Origin: a bacterium
Lineage (GTDB): Bacteria; Campylobacterota; Campylobacteria; Campylobacterales; Sulfurimonadaceae
DNA: 64,000 nt
Assembly (NCBI GenBank): GCA_018822665.1
Contig: JAHJJX010000027.1
Location: 186,001 to 250,000, forward strand
Reading direction: 5' to 3'
This document shows positions 1 to 8,870 of this stretch, piece after piece; the stretch's first letter is position 1, and each line of letters begins with the position of its first letter. The notes below the pieces were generated by a model, which worked only from the letters and a program-made list of their open reading frames with translations, searched no databases and was not told where the DNA came from. Both the position numbers and the translations under genes were made by a program.

Positions 1-38
1 TAAAGTAGACAAAATATGTCCACTTTATAGATTAAAAT
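1..38 (+). promoter_or_regulatory. WYL-type operator/promoter, site 1
   Basis: An inverted repeat TAGACA-AAATA-TGTCCA lies at 6-22. The dyad extends outward to TAAAG (1-5) and CTTTA (23-27), with a single mismatch across 11-bp arms. A -10-like TAAAAT at 33-38 follows exactly 10 nt after the repeat. The same layout recurs upstream of many genes in the first 19 kb. It serves the small gene at 68. The window edge may cut further upstream sequence. Confidence 0.75.
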
Positions 39-67
39 ACCTAAATAATTTAAAAAAGGAGTTCGTC

Positions 68-364
68 ATGTATCAAGCAACAATCACAAGAAACTTTAGG
101 GATGCCTATACGACTACACCAAAGGTATTGCTACTAAATGTTATAGATGAAAACGGAAGACTTTTTAGAGATCATTGTTGGGTAGTGATTTCTGATGCAC
201 TGGAAAGGTTTATCCCTCAAGACAATCATGTAAAAAATGTCATCACTTTTCATGGAAGAGTCAAAGAGTATCACTCGTTTGACTCCATGAGTACCATCAA
301 AAAGACATTTAGTTCTTTGAAGAAAATAGACTTACTAAGACAGATAAAAAGTATGTCGAAGTAA
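68..364 (+). CDS. Hypothetical protein, 98 aa
   Basis: A small soluble protein of 98 residues whose family I do not recognise. It has no signal peptide or membrane segment. The middle is aromatic and charged, and the C-terminus is basic (several Lys in the last 25 residues). An AAAAAGGAG ribosome site precedes the ATG. The gene sits alone behind operator site 1, so it is probably a member of the shared regulon in this accessory block. Function is unknown; its place beside helicases and toxin-antitoxin genes suggests an accessory or defence role, which is inference only. Confidence 0.7.
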   Translation: MYQATITRNFRDAYTTTPKVLLLNVIDENGRLFRDHCWVVISDALERFIPQDNHVKNVITFHGRVKEYHSFDSMSTIKKTFSSLKKIDLLRQIKSMSK

Positions 365-432
365 GGTGCAGTAAAAATCAAATAAAGTGAACTTTCGCTA
401 GAATGAAACAATATTTAAATTTAGGATTTATG

Positions 433-1446
433 ATGCAGTGGAAAAAAGAGACAATCACATTAGAAAATAACACGCAAGTAGAGGCGCAAGCCCCGGTCAT
501 TATCTCCGCAAGCCGTGCTACGGATATACCGACATTTTATGCTGATTGGTTTATCTCTCGCTGGGAAGCGGGTTATCTAAAATGGACAAATCCTTTCAAT
601 AATCAACCTCTATATGTCTCTTTTAAAAATGTCCTTGCTGTAGTGTTCTGGACAAAAAACCCACGCCCTATGTTTAAGTACTTGGATTACATGGACAAAA
701 ACATACCAAATTACTACTTTCAATATACGCTCAACGACTATGACAAAGAACTCTTTGAAGCAAAGGTGCCAAGTGTTGCAAGCAGGATAGAGAGCTTCAA
801 ACAACTCTCACAAAGACTAGGAAAGAATAGAGTCGTTTGGAGGTTTGATCCGCTCATGCTTACAGATACTATAGACGTCACAGAACTTTTACGAAGAGTA
901 AAAAACATTGGTGACCAACTTAAAAACCACACGCAAAAACTCGTTATTAGTTTTGCGGATATCGGAAGTTATAAAAAAGTTGAGAATAACTTTAAAAAAG
1001 AGCATGTCAACTACATAGAATTTACTGATGAGAGCATGGAAGAACTAGCAAAAGGACTCCAAGAGCTAAATAAAGAGTGGAATTTTGAAATAGGTACATG
1101 TTCAGAGAAGATAGACCTTGAAAAATACGCCATTGTCCATAATAAATGCGTAGATGATGACTTGATGGTAGAACTCTTTAGTCATGACAAAGAGCTCATG
1201 GAGTTTTTGGGTGTAGAAGTGCAGCAAGCAGACCTTTTTAGTGATGGGAAAATAGTAAAAAAAAGAAACCTCAAAGATAAAGGGCAAAGAGAAGATTGTG
1301 GCTGTGTCATGAGCAAGGACATAGGACAATATAACACATGTCCACATGAGTGCAACTACTGCTATGCTAACACCTCAAAAGAGCTGGCAAAGAAAAACTA
1401 CCAAAAGCATAAAGAGCATCCAAATGGTGAGAGCATCTTATTTTAA
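433..1446 (+). CDS. DUF1848 family protein
   Basis: A DUF1848-like protein of about 337 residues. The N-terminal part carries ISASRATDIP and FWTKNP-type motifs typical of this family. The C-terminus holds a Cys-rich motif (CGCVMSKDIGQYNTCPHECN, then YCYA) that resembles an iron-sulfur or radical-SAM-like cluster site; the reaction is not known. The frame is open from an ATG at 403, but that codon overlaps a -10-like TAGAAT (399-404). An AGGA at 423-426 fits the ATG at 433 (or 430), so I chose 433. No WYL-type operator precedes it. Confidence 0.75.
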   Translation: MQWKKETITLENNTQVEAQAPVIISASRATDIPTFYADWFISRWEAGYLKWTNPFNNQPLYVSFKNVLAVVFWTKNPRPMFKYLDYMDKNIPNYYFQYTLNDYDKELFEAKVPSVASRIESFKQLSQRLGKNRVVWRFDPLMLTDTIDVTELLRRVKNIGDQLKNHTQKLVISFADIGSYKKVENNFKKEHVNYIEFTDESMEELAKGLQELNKEWNFEIGTCSEKIDLEKYAIVHNKCVDDDLMVELFSHDKELMEFLGVEVQQADLFSDGKIVKKRNLKDKGQREDCGCVMSKDIGQYNTCPHECNYCYANTSKELAKKNYQKHKEHPNGESILF

Positions 1447-1456
1447 GTAGTAAATC

Positions 1457-1487
1457 TATGGTTACAACCATAATTTTAAGCTATAAT
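1457..1487 (+). promoter_or_regulatory. Palindromic operator with -10 box before the AAA/DUF4143 gene
   Basis: A perfect 16-bp palindrome (TATGGTTACAACCATA) lies at 1457-1472. TATAAT follows at 1482-1487, with 10 nt between the inner AACCAT arm (ends 1471) and the -10 box. That spacing equals the one in the WYL-type sites, but the arms differ. It is probably the operator of a different repressor. Confidence 0.55.
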
Positions 1488-1516
1488 TTTACAGACCCAT
1501 CAATAAAAGGAATAAA

Positions 1517-2701
1517 ATGCTGCAAAATCTTAAAGAGTATCAGGTCAATTATCTTCGAGTATTGCAAAGCGATTATAAAAGATATATACACTACGCAGTA
1601 GATTTCAACCAAAAACTCATCGGTATCATAGGTGCTAGAGGGGTTGGAAAAACAACTTTTTTACTCCAATATTTAAAAGAAAATGATTTACCCCTTTCAA
1701 AAAAGCTCTATTTTAGTGCAGATGCCATAGATTTAGATTCACTCTTTGAGATAGCATTTGAGTTTGCTAAAGAGGGAGGAGAACTTCTCATCATAGACGA
1801 AATCCACAAATATAAAAACTTTGAGAGTGAACTAAAAAAGATATATGACATGCTTAGTCTCAAAGTGATATTTAGCGGCAGTAGCGCTATACGGCTTGAC
1901 CACTCAAAAGGAGACCTTAGCAGAAGAGCGTTGCTTTACCACATGAAAGGTTTATCTTTTAGAGAGTTTGTAGAGCTTAAGAAATCGATAAAACTACCTA
2001 CTTTTACCACAGAAGAGATATTTAGTAACCATATCGATATAGCTTATGAACTGGGTAATGATTTTAAACCTTTTGAGTTTTTTCAAGAGTACCTAAAGTT
2101 TGGATACTATCCATTTTATTTTGAAAATGAGCAAAGCTATCTGCTCAAGCTCCAAGAGACCATAAACACTGTCATAGAGGTAGATATTCCATCCATCTTC
2201 CCCATAGAATACGACAAAATCATAAACTTAAAAAAACTTGTCCGTTTAGTGTGCCAATCAAAGCCTTTTAAAGTCAACATAAAAGAGTTATCTACAAAAA
2301 TAGGCATAAGCGACTACCAAACACTTTATAAATACCTAGAATATCTTAAAAGAGGAAAAATTTTAAATCTCTTAAGAGCTAAAAGCAAAGGAGACTCCAT
2401 CTTTGTAAAGCCCGATAAAATTTATCTTGCCAACACAAATCTGCACTACAGCTACTGTGATCAAGTGGAAATTGGCACTATTAGAGAAGTATTTTTTATG
2501 AGCATGTTTGATGAAAAAGATATAACACTATCATCAAAGGGCGACTTTAGTGTAAAAGATACTTATATAGTAGAAGTCGGCGGTAAAACCAAAAGCTATA
2601 AGCAGATAAAAGACTTACCAAATAGCTTCATAGTATCTGATGACATAGAAATAGGCAGCGGTAATAAAATCCCGCTCTGGCTGTTTGGGTTTTTGTATTG
2701 A
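1517..2701 (+). CDS. AAA_14/DUF4143 ATP-binding protein
   Basis: A 394-residue ATPase of the AAA_14 plus DUF4143 type. A Walker A motif (GARGVGKTTFL, about residues 40-50) and a Walker B motif (LLIIDEIHKY, about residues 90-100) are visible. A winged-helix-like segment lies in the second half, and a C-terminal nuclease-like region ends with DTYIVEVGGK, which fits the DUF4143 restriction-endonuclease-like fold. Such proteins are common in mobile and accessory regions; their cellular role is mostly unknown. AAAAGGAAT precedes the ATG. The gene is monocistronic behind its own palindromic promoter. Confidence 0.8.
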   Translation: MLQNLKEYQVNYLRVLQSDYKRYIHYAVDFNQKLIGIIGARGVGKTTFLLQYLKENDLPLSKKLYFSADAIDLDSLFEIAFEFAKEGGELLIIDEIHKYKNFESELKKIYDMLSLKVIFSGSSAIRLDHSKGDLSRRALLYHMKGLSFREFVELKKSIKLPTFTTEEIFSNHIDIAYELGNDFKPFEFFQEYLKFGYYPFYFENEQSYLLKLQETINTVIEVDIPSIFPIEYDKIINLKKLVRLVCQSKPFKVNIKELSTKIGISDYQTLYKYLEYLKRGKILNLLRAKSKGDSIFVKPDKIYLANTNLHYSYCDQVEIGTIREVFFMSMFDEKDITLSSKGDFSVKDTYIVEVGGKTKSYKQIKDLPNSFIVSDDIEIGSGNKIPLWLFGFLY

Positions 2702-2713
2702 AAAAAGATTTTA

Positions 2714-2746
2714 AGGACAGAATGTGGGTAGAGAGTTTGATATGAT
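2714..2746 (+). promoter_or_regulatory. WYL-type operator/promoter, diverged site 2
   Basis: AGGACA-GAATG-TGGGTA at 2714-2730 is followed after exactly 10 nt by TATGAT (2741-2746). The arms are diverged but the spacing matches the other sites. It precedes the broken FRG gene, so it is probably decaying together with it. Confidence 0.45.
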
Positions 2747-2766
2747 TTTAAGAAATAAGGGAAAAT

Positions 2767-2889
2767 ATGGAGCCAATAACAAATTTTCTAAAAAATATAG
2801 ATGAGTTTATAACAAACGAAACCATAGATTTAAACAACTATGAAATATTTTATCGTGGTGAAAATAAATTTTATGGCTCTCAATGGTGA
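2767..2889 (+). pseudogene. FRG-domain protein, N-terminal remnant
   Basis: A 40-codon fragment starting at an ATG with GGGAAAAT upstream. It contains NYEIFYRGENKFYGS, the hallmark start of an FRG domain (Phe-Arg-Gly, a domain seen in toxin and defence-associated proteins). It stops at a TGA where the domain should continue. Nothing after it restores the FRG frame, so this is a truncated gene. It lies behind diverged operator site 2. Confidence 0.6.
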
Positions 2890-2891
2890 AA

Positions 2892-2996
2892 GTCGCAAAC
2901 ACAGTTCCTAGGAGAGGGTTTTATTGTGAGATGGAACTCTATAAGAGACGTGAGCTTGAAAACGATGAAATACCATTGATTGCCATACCCTATTGA
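2892..2996 (+). pseudogene. Short coding remnant, unknown
   Basis: A 34-codon open stretch without a start codon (RRGFYCEMELYKRREL, then LIAIPY) looks protein-like but has no clear family. It overlaps nothing and follows directly on the FRG remnant in another frame. I read it as part of the gene debris between 2.7 and 4.0 kb. Confidence 0.3.
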
Positions 2997-3045
2997 ATGT
3001 CATTGCAAAAGTAATGAATAAGTTCACAAAACAAAAGATGCTAAA

Positions 3046-3411
3046 ATGAACGAAAAGAAAAAACTAAAAATTGCAGTTGTATGAATTGGTCGTGCCGGAT
3101 ACGCAACTATAGACCTACTCAGGAAAGAAAAGCTTAGTCCAGAGATTTATACAATCAAATTTAATAAAAATACTGACTCAACTAGAATTGTGGGCGCAGA
3201 AGAGCTAGAGAAAACTAGGCTTGTAAATACAAATGGTAAGAATATTGCATTTGGGTATATACACGATGAATGGGAAAAGATGAAAGATGGAGATTATCTT
3301 GTAGAATTTAAATCATCCCCTAGTAGCTGGAGCAACTTAGTAGGTAGCGCAGGCATTAGACTCATGAGAGGAGAAGAAGTTATAAACACAATGATAACAC
3401 GTATGAATTGA
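3046..3411 (+). pseudogene. Rossmann-like protein with an in-frame TGA
   Basis: From the ATG at 3046 the reading frame runs KLKIAVV, then TGA (3082-3084), then IGRAGYATIDLL and on to TGA at 3411. Read through, it would be 121 residues with a glycine-rich nucleotide-binding-like start (VVxIGRAGY). One GGA-to-TGA change would explain the stop. The 3' part (from GTG 3190) remains open for 73 codons and ends LMRGEEVINTMITRMN. I do not recognise the family. It is probably a gene inactivated by a point mutation. Confidence 0.5.
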
Positions 3412-3464
3412 AATTATTCATTATTCAGGGATACTTGCGTCAGATGCGTTAGAGCAGAACAGTA

Positions 3465-3580
3465 ATTTTGTCCTAGGCAGAATCGATATTAGCAGTTTTG
3501 TGGATAAGCAAGCCCTTCTTTTAGGCTTTTTTCATTGCAAATCATACTGATTTTTGCTCCGACGTTGACTGCTGTCATCG
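3465..3580. repeat. Diverged intergenic repeat, copy A
   Basis: This non-coding stretch shares ordered matches (TAGGCAGA, GCAG plus a T-run, AGCCC, GCTCCG, TTGAC) with 19868-19985, which lies upstream of the ArdC-like gene. I aligned them by eye; similarity is patchy. Here it precedes the helicase fragment at 3618. It may be a shared regulatory or transfer-related element. Confidence 0.35.
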
Positions 3581-3617
3581 GCGGAGTTAAAATAGGCAGT
3601 ATGAAAAGCCTTTAAAA

Positions 3618-4013
3618 GTGGTGGCTCCTGAATCTCAAGGAAGATATGAAATGATACTCAACAAGCTTGCAAAAGATGCAAAAATAGAAAAACACTATGA
3701 AACAAGAAAAAAGAAGTGGTATAGCTTTTTTGCTCTTAAAGATATGTTTGTAGATGTAAAATATACCTATGCTTCAACTATCCACAAAGTTCAAGGTAGC
3801 ACTTATGAGACAGTGTATATTGACCTAACAGAGATAGAAAATATGAGAGACAAAGATATGATGTACAGACTTTTGTATGTAGCACTAACAAGGGCTAGTA
3901 AAGATGTAAAAATACTCTTGCCAAATAGCACAAACATGCTATTGGCAAAAATGCAGGATGCTATTTTAAACTCTCTGGATGAGGAGTTTAAAAATCTTGG
4001 GATAGGTTTATGA
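3618..4013 (+). pseudogene. C-terminal fragment of a Pif1/RecD-like helicase
   Basis: About 130 codons match the C-terminal end of the intact helicase at 11640-13106: the shared pattern is WY-FF--(K/R)DMF--V-Y--ASTIHK-QGSTYE, then the YVALTRAS motif (YVAITRAS in the intact copy). This is the UvrD_C_2 helicase end with motifs V and VI. Walker A and Walker B are missing, so it cannot be a working helicase. The GTG at 3618 is only the first possible start. It is a truncated paralogue left in the gene-debris patch. Confidence 0.7.
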
Positions 4014-4046
4014 TAAACAAAATACTGGTGTTGATAGTTATATGAT
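4014..4046 (+). promoter_or_regulatory. Possible decayed WYL-type operator, site 3
   Basis: The left half TAAACA-AAATA (4014-4024) matches the consensus well. The right arm (CTGGTG) does not. TATGAT stands at 4041-4046 in exactly the register of the other sites. A nearer -10-like TAGAAT (4071-4076) lies about the same distance from the start as in the gene at 17577. This could be chance. Confidence 0.25.
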
Positions 4047-4106
4047 GTGGTTTAATAAGTGAATTTTAGGTAGAATGACTAGAATATAACATATAAAGGA
4101 TTTATT

Positions 4107-6587
4107 ATAGCTGCTGCTGTTTTCCCATCATTAGAAAATATAAATAGATTGAAAGTAAAACCAACAGAAGGTGAGTTATACCTTATTGAAAAACTTATAG
4201 AACATTTTGCTAACGATGAAATAGAAATTTATTTTCAACCTTTTTTTAATGGTGATAGACCTGATATAGTTTTAATGAAGAAAAATGTTGGGATAACGGT
4301 CATTGAAGTCAAAGATTGGAATTTGTCAAAATATTATGTAAATCAAGATAACAAATGGCATCTAAACAATGGAACGAAAATTTTATCTCCATTTCAGCAA
4401 GTTTTTAATTATAAAGATAGTTTTTTTAATTTACATATTAATGGGCTTTTAGAAAAAAAGATACAAAATTTTTACTTTTATGGAAGAGTGAATGTGTTTG
4501 TTTATTTTCATAAAGCAAATCGAGAAGATATAAAAAAATTTTATGCAGAGCAAATTTCATATTGGCGAGAGAAAAAAAGGCAATTAGCCTTAAATAGAGC
4601 TAATCCAGATGATTTTAATCAACAAGTAGATTTAATTTCTAAAAAACAACAACGAATAGAAAGAGATATGAAGCTTTCAATTGGATATGACACTATACAA
4701 AATATAAAGTTACCGCAAGAAGATAATACTGGACTTTTTTCTGATTCAATTTTTATAGAATTTCGACGCTATTTACAACCTCCATACCATACACTTGAAC
4801 AAGGTAAAGAGATAAGCTATACCCCTACACAAAAACAATATTTCAATAGCAAGTCTGTTCATGAGAAAATAAGAGGAGTGGCTGGTTCAGGCAAAACTGT
4901 TCTGTTAGCAAAAAGAGCTGTAAACGCACATATGAGACATGGAGGTAGAGTATTAATACTAACATACAATCTTACTTTGATGAGCTATATTCATGATAAG
5001 ATAAGCGATGTGAGGGAAGGTTTTCATTGGAATAATTTTTATATTATCAATTATCATGAATTTTTTGCACAAAGAGCGAATGAAGTTGGATTTGATATTA
5101 TTCTCTCTGATGAAATAAAGAAAAAATTAGAAAAAATTCATTCTTTAGAAGAGAAGAACAGAATCAAAGATGAATATTATGAAAAGCAATATTATTCAAA
5201 TTTAAATTTTTTCGATGGTTGCGAAGATATAACAGAGAAATACACCTCTATTTTTATCGATGAAGTTCAAGATTATAAACCAGAGTGGATAAAAATAATT
5301 CGTAAATATTTTGCTCATGAGAATACAGAATTAGTTTTATTTGGAGATGAAAAGCAAAATATTTATGAGAGGAGTCTTGATGAAGAAAAAAGATTTACTA
5401 CTCCACAAGGTTTTGGGAAATGGAAAAACTTATCTCAAAGTATTAGACAAAAAGAGAGTGGTAGCAGAGTATTGCAATTATTGAAAAATTTTCAAGAGGC
5501 TTTTTTTTCTTCAAAATATGTACTTGATGAATATGATAATAGTTTACAACAGACATATCTTGATCTTGAGTTATTTAAATCTAAAACATATGAAAATTTA
5601 AATGACAATAAAAAAGAAATTGTTGATAAAATTTATGAAGAGATTAGAAAAAATAATTTTCATCCTAATGATGTTTGCATTCTTGCATCAAAGATAAAAA
5701 TTTTACAAGAAATTGATGAAATCATTAGAAAAGATTTTAATGAAAAAACAATAACTACATTTGAACCATTGGAAAATAGAGTTGATATATCTCTTAGAAA
5801 AAATAAAAAAGTAGCTTTTAATCTCAATAGTGGAGTAATTAAGCTTTCTACTATTCATAGTTTTAAAGGGTTTGAGTCAAAAATTATTTTCCTGATAGTT
5901 AATGACAGTGACAGTGAAGAAGTAATCTACACAGGTATATCACGTACTAAATCTGACCTTATGATTTTTTCATCTATAAACAGTAGATATAATGAATTTT
6001 TTAGTGCTAAAATGCAAGTAGAAAACAATGATGATCAACAAGACATTTTTGAGATATTAAAAGAGTGTGTCTCAAAGGCAACAATGATAGATTTGCATTA
6101 TGATGTACACGGTAAAATAATAAATCAAATGAATGTAAAACCATACAAGATATTATTTATGAATGAAAATTTTTATTTGGCATGTGAAGTTGACAATGAA
6201 TATAAGTTTACAATGTTTAGAATTGGTAAGATTCAAAAAGTTCAAAAACATGATATAACATTTTACAAAGACCTAGATATAGTAGATTTTATAAATAATA
6301 TTCAAACGCCATTTGCAAAATACAAACCAAATTACAAAAACCATCTAATAGACATAAAAGTAGAAGTACTTAAGCAAAAGGCAGAATTTTTTAAAGCAAA
6401 GAAGTTCATGCCTTCTCAAAATATCATTGAAACAAGAGATAATGGAAATCTCATCATAACATTCCAAGTAACACAAGAATTGGAAATCGAAGAATTGATA
6501 AAAAGATGGTTGCCATACCTAAAAGTTCTAGAGCCTTTGACTCTCGATGAAAAAATTAAAAATGATATAAAGCTTTATTTAAATTAA
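4107..6587 (+). CDS. NERD-UvrD-type helicase fused to a C-terminal WYL domain
   Basis: An 826-residue protein if it starts at ATA 4107, or 812 from the TTG at 4149. An N-terminal NERD nuclease-like domain has DRPDIVLM and VIEVKDW, the PD-(D/E)xK pattern. A superfamily 1 helicase follows, with Walker A GVAGSGKT, Walker B FIDEVQD, GDEKQNI, LSTIHSFKGFE and YTGISRTK. The last 165 residues are a WYL-type domain closely similar to the regulator at 16195 (shared SFK/TFQ-VTQELEIEELIK). It probably acts on DNA, with WYL sensing a nucleic-acid ligand (inference). The leader AAAGGATTTATT is identical to that of the gene at 17577, but ATA stands where that gene has ATG. The homology MxxxxFPSLENINRLK-like start supports 4107. 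The body is very AT-rich. Confidence 0.8.
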   Translation: MAAAVFPSLENINRLKVKPTEGELYLIEKLIEHFANDEIEIYFQPFFNGDRPDIVLMKKNVGITVIEVKDWNLSKYYVNQDNKWHLNNGTKILSPFQQVFNYKDSFFNLHINGLLEKKIQNFYFYGRVNVFVYFHKANREDIKKFYAEQISYWREKKRQLALNRANPDDFNQQVDLISKKQQRIERDMKLSIGYDTIQNIKLPQEDNTGLFSDSIFIEFRRYLQPPYHTLEQGKEISYTPTQKQYFNSKSVHEKIRGVAGSGKTVLLAKRAVNAHMRHGGRVLILTYNLTLMSYIHDKISDVREGFHWNNFYIINYHEFFAQRANEVGFDIILSDEIKKKLEKIHSLEEKNRIKDEYYEKQYYSNLNFFDGCEDITEKYTSIFIDEVQDYKPEWIKIIRKYFAHENTELVLFGDEKQNIYERSLDEEKRFTTPQGFGKWKNLSQSIRQKESGSRVLQLLKNFQEAFFSSKYVLDEYDNSLQQTYLDLELFKSKTYENLNDNKKEIVDKIYEEIRKNNFHPNDVCILASKIKILQEIDEIIRKDFNEKTITTFEPLENRVDISLRKNKKVAFNLNSGVIKLSTIHSFKGFESKIIFLIVNDSDSEEVIYTGISRTKSDLMIFSSINSRYNEFFSAKMQVENNDDQQDIFEILKECVSKATMIDLHYDVHGKIINQMNVKPYKILFMNENFYLACEVDNEYKFTMFRIGKIQKVQKHDITFYKDLDIVDFINNIQTPFAKYKPNYKNHLIDIKVEVLKQKAEFFKAKKFMPSQNIIETRDNGNLIITFQVTQELEIEELIKRWLPYLKVLEPLTLDEKIKNDIKLYLN

Positions 6588-6659
6588 AATAAAACTTTAC
6601 AATTGTACTAATTAAAAATTTTAGTAAAACTATTTACAAAACAAAAAAGGAAATAAATT

Positions 6660-8870
6660 ATGAAACTTAACTCAAAATTGATTACAAATAACTATTTTTT
6701 TGTAGGGTTTATTATTGTCTTAGTTGGAATATTAACGGGTATTAATAATTATTATTTTTATGATCATGTTAAGAGTACTGTAGAGAGAAATGCATTTCAG
6801 TTAGAGTCAATTTTAAAAGATGAGATTGAATTTTGTAGAAACAACAGAATTAGTGGTAAGAGATATAGAGAAAATATAGAAATCATAGTAAGAAATTTTG
6901 CAAAAAATGCCTATTATAATAATGAATTAGTTTTAAGGCATGAGGAAGAGGGAGTTCTTTGGGAGAGACCTATTCCTGATTGGGACAATGTCACTAGTTC
7001 AAAGATAGAGATAGTTTTACCTAAACTAAAAAGTGATCATCCTTTGTATTATAATGTAAATGTTGAGTTTGATATAGGTCAATATTTTATTTCTGTCATT
7101 AGAAGTATGACTCTATCTGTATTTGATAAAGGTGAAAAATTTTTTAATAGTTTCTTTGTTGTTAGTAATGAAGATAAACAAGAGTTTAAGGAATTGGAAG
7201 AAAAATTAGAAGCAGGAAAAAAGAAAAAAGAAGATATTAATTTTCGTTTGAAAGAAGAATACAAAAAAAAGATAAAAGATGATGAACAATTGGCGAAACT
7301 TAACAGTGAGTTATCGCGAAAAATATTATCAGCCATTGAATATGAAAATTATAAGAAATTAAAAGAAAAAATAATAAATAGTTCTGACGCTGAAGTTATT
7401 TGGAAGAGAAGTAGACCAGCATTAGGTTTTACTATATTTGCAATTATTTTAGCATGGTTTTTCAGACGTAGAGAGATACAGAGAATAGAGTTAGAAATAG
7501 AGTTAGAAAAAGAAAAAAAGAATAGGGAGATTTTAGATACTTTTCGAACTCCTGAACAAAATGATGACATGGATTTGTATGATGCAGTTATGAAAAACGA
7601 TATTTCAAAACTTAAAAATATAAAATCTGCTAATCCTACTATGAATATAATAAAATTTAATGCGATGGTTGATCATACAGAAGAAGAGAAACTAAGAATT
7701 TTAGAGGTGTTGATAGAAAAAGGTATAGATTTAAATTTTCATGATGAAGATGGCATGACAGCTTTAATGTATTATGCAATTGGAAATGTAAATCATGAAA
7801 ATGATTCTAAAATAATAGAAACATTAATAAAAAATGGAATCGATATAAATGCCCAAAATAAATCTGGTATGACAGCTTTAATGCTCTGTTCTGTAAAAAA
7901 CAGACCTGCTTCTGTTGATATTCTGATAAAAAATGGTGCAGATATAAATATTAGACATAATTTAACTGCTAAAGAGTTAGCAGCTACAAAAGAGATAGAA
8001 GACAGAATAAGAGAAGCTGAAAATCATACTCCACAAAAACTTGTAAAGCTCCTCTCAAACTTTACGATAGATACTCCATTTAAACTCACTACGCATCTGT
8101 GGGAAAATAAAAACGATATAGTTGAAAAATATGGTGATTTTGATGGCTACATGTGTGCAGTCAAAAAACAGTTTGAGGGTATGAAGAGCGAACTAGAAGA
8201 GCTCTCCTCAAATCTTTCTAAAAAAATCCATGCATTTTTGGTAGAAGAAAATCCAGATTCAAACTACAGTTGGTGCAGCAAAACGGATATAAATATCGGT
8301 TGGTCAAGCGTAAAAGGACTCAAAGAGCATTGCGATAGCGGCAAACTTCCAAAAGATTTTAGACTCTCAAAACCTATCTTTATAGGGCGAGGACAAATAG
8401 CAACTTTTGGCGAAATAGTAGATCTCTTTAAGCAAGAGATAGAAATCAGAGCAGGCTATCAGCTCAAGAGCGTGCCAAATATTGAGTTTTCACGAAGAGA
8501 TTTTTATACAGATACACAAAATTTTGCAACAGTCATCGCTAAAATTTTCGATGAGATGCACAAACGCAAAGAATTTGAACAGATAGAAGTAAGCAACAAA
8601 GAGTTAGAAGACAGAAGCATAGAGATAAAAATAACCCAAATTGGTTCCTTTGGAGGCAAAAATGCTAGCGATATGCTTCAAGAGATACATGATGGGGATT
8701 TTGCAGATATCAAAAAAGCGCTTACAAACTTATGCGACTGGAGCATAGAGAGTGCTTTTGAGGGTGAATACTTTAGAGTAAATTTTCTCCATAGCAACAA
8801 TGTCAAAGATGTAGAGATGCTTCAAACAAAGCCAAACGGTTTTACTCATATTTTGAGGTTTTACAAATAG
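6660..8870 (+). CDS. Membrane-anchored ankyrin-repeat protein with a possible ATPase-like C-terminus
   Basis: 736 residues. Membrane segments lie at about 12-31 and 254-268, enclosing an extracytoplasmic region of about 220 residues that ends in a Lys/Glu-rich coiled coil. After a second coil (270-295) come ankyrin-like repeats (about 300-450, with two DxDGMTALM/KSGMTALM units). The C-terminal 280 residues (about 456-736) have a pattern like a degenerate histidine-kinase ATPase (SIEIKITQIGSFGG near 653); this is tentative. GC content by eye jumps near 8030, exactly where the C-terminal domain starts. It precedes the receiver/HEPN-like gene by 74 nt, and the two probably act as sensor and effector. 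AAAAAGGAAAT precedes the ATG. Confidence 0.65.
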   Translation: MKLNSKLITNNYFFVGFIIVLVGILTGINNYYFYDHVKSTVERNAFQLESILKDEIEFCRNNRISGKRYRENIEIIVRNFAKNAYYNNELVLRHEEEGVLWERPIPDWDNVTSSKIEIVLPKLKSDHPLYYNVNVEFDIGQYFISVIRSMTLSVFDKGEKFFNSFFVVSNEDKQEFKELEEKLEAGKKKKEDINFRLKEEYKKKIKDDEQLAKLNSELSRKILSAIEYENYKKLKEKIINSSDAEVIWKRSRPALGFTIFAIILAWFFRRREIQRIELEIELEKEKKNREILDTFRTPEQNDDMDLYDAVMKNDISKLKNIKSANPTMNIIKFNAMVDHTEEEKLRILEVLIEKGIDLNFHDEDGMTALMYYAIGNVNHENDSKIIETLIKNGIDINAQNKSGMTALMLCSVKNRPASVDILIKNGADINIRHNLTAKELAATKEIEDRIREAENHTPQKLVKLLSNFTIDTPFKLTTHLWENKNDIVEKYGDFDGYMCAVKKQFEGMKSELEELSSNLSKKIHAFLVEENPDSNYSWCSKTDINIGWSSVKGLKEHCDSGKLPKDFRLSKPIFIGRGQIATFGEIVDLFKQEIEIRAGYQLKSVPNIEFSRRDFYTDTQNFATVIAKIFDEMHKRKEFEQIEVSNKELEDRSIEIKITQIGSFGGKNASDMLQEIHDGDFADIKKALTNLCDWSIESAFEGEYFRVNFLHSNNVKDVEMLQTKPNGFTHILRFYK

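Noticed and set aside
384-395. AAAGT-GA-ACTTT near the DUF1848 gene as a regulon site
   Set aside because: Short, does not match the TAGACA arms, and is not at the 10-nt distance from the -10 box.
3082-3084. In-frame TGA codons in several fragments (2887, 3082, 17291), suggesting TGA read as Trp or Sec
   Set aside because: Core genes use TGG for Trp and end at TGA normally, the positions do not fit Trp in their families, and no Sec element is visible. Decay of pseudogenes explains them.
6600-6659. WYL-type operator before the membrane-ankyrin gene
   Set aside because: There is a TACAATTGTA palindrome, but no TAGACA-like arms with a -10 box at 10 nt.
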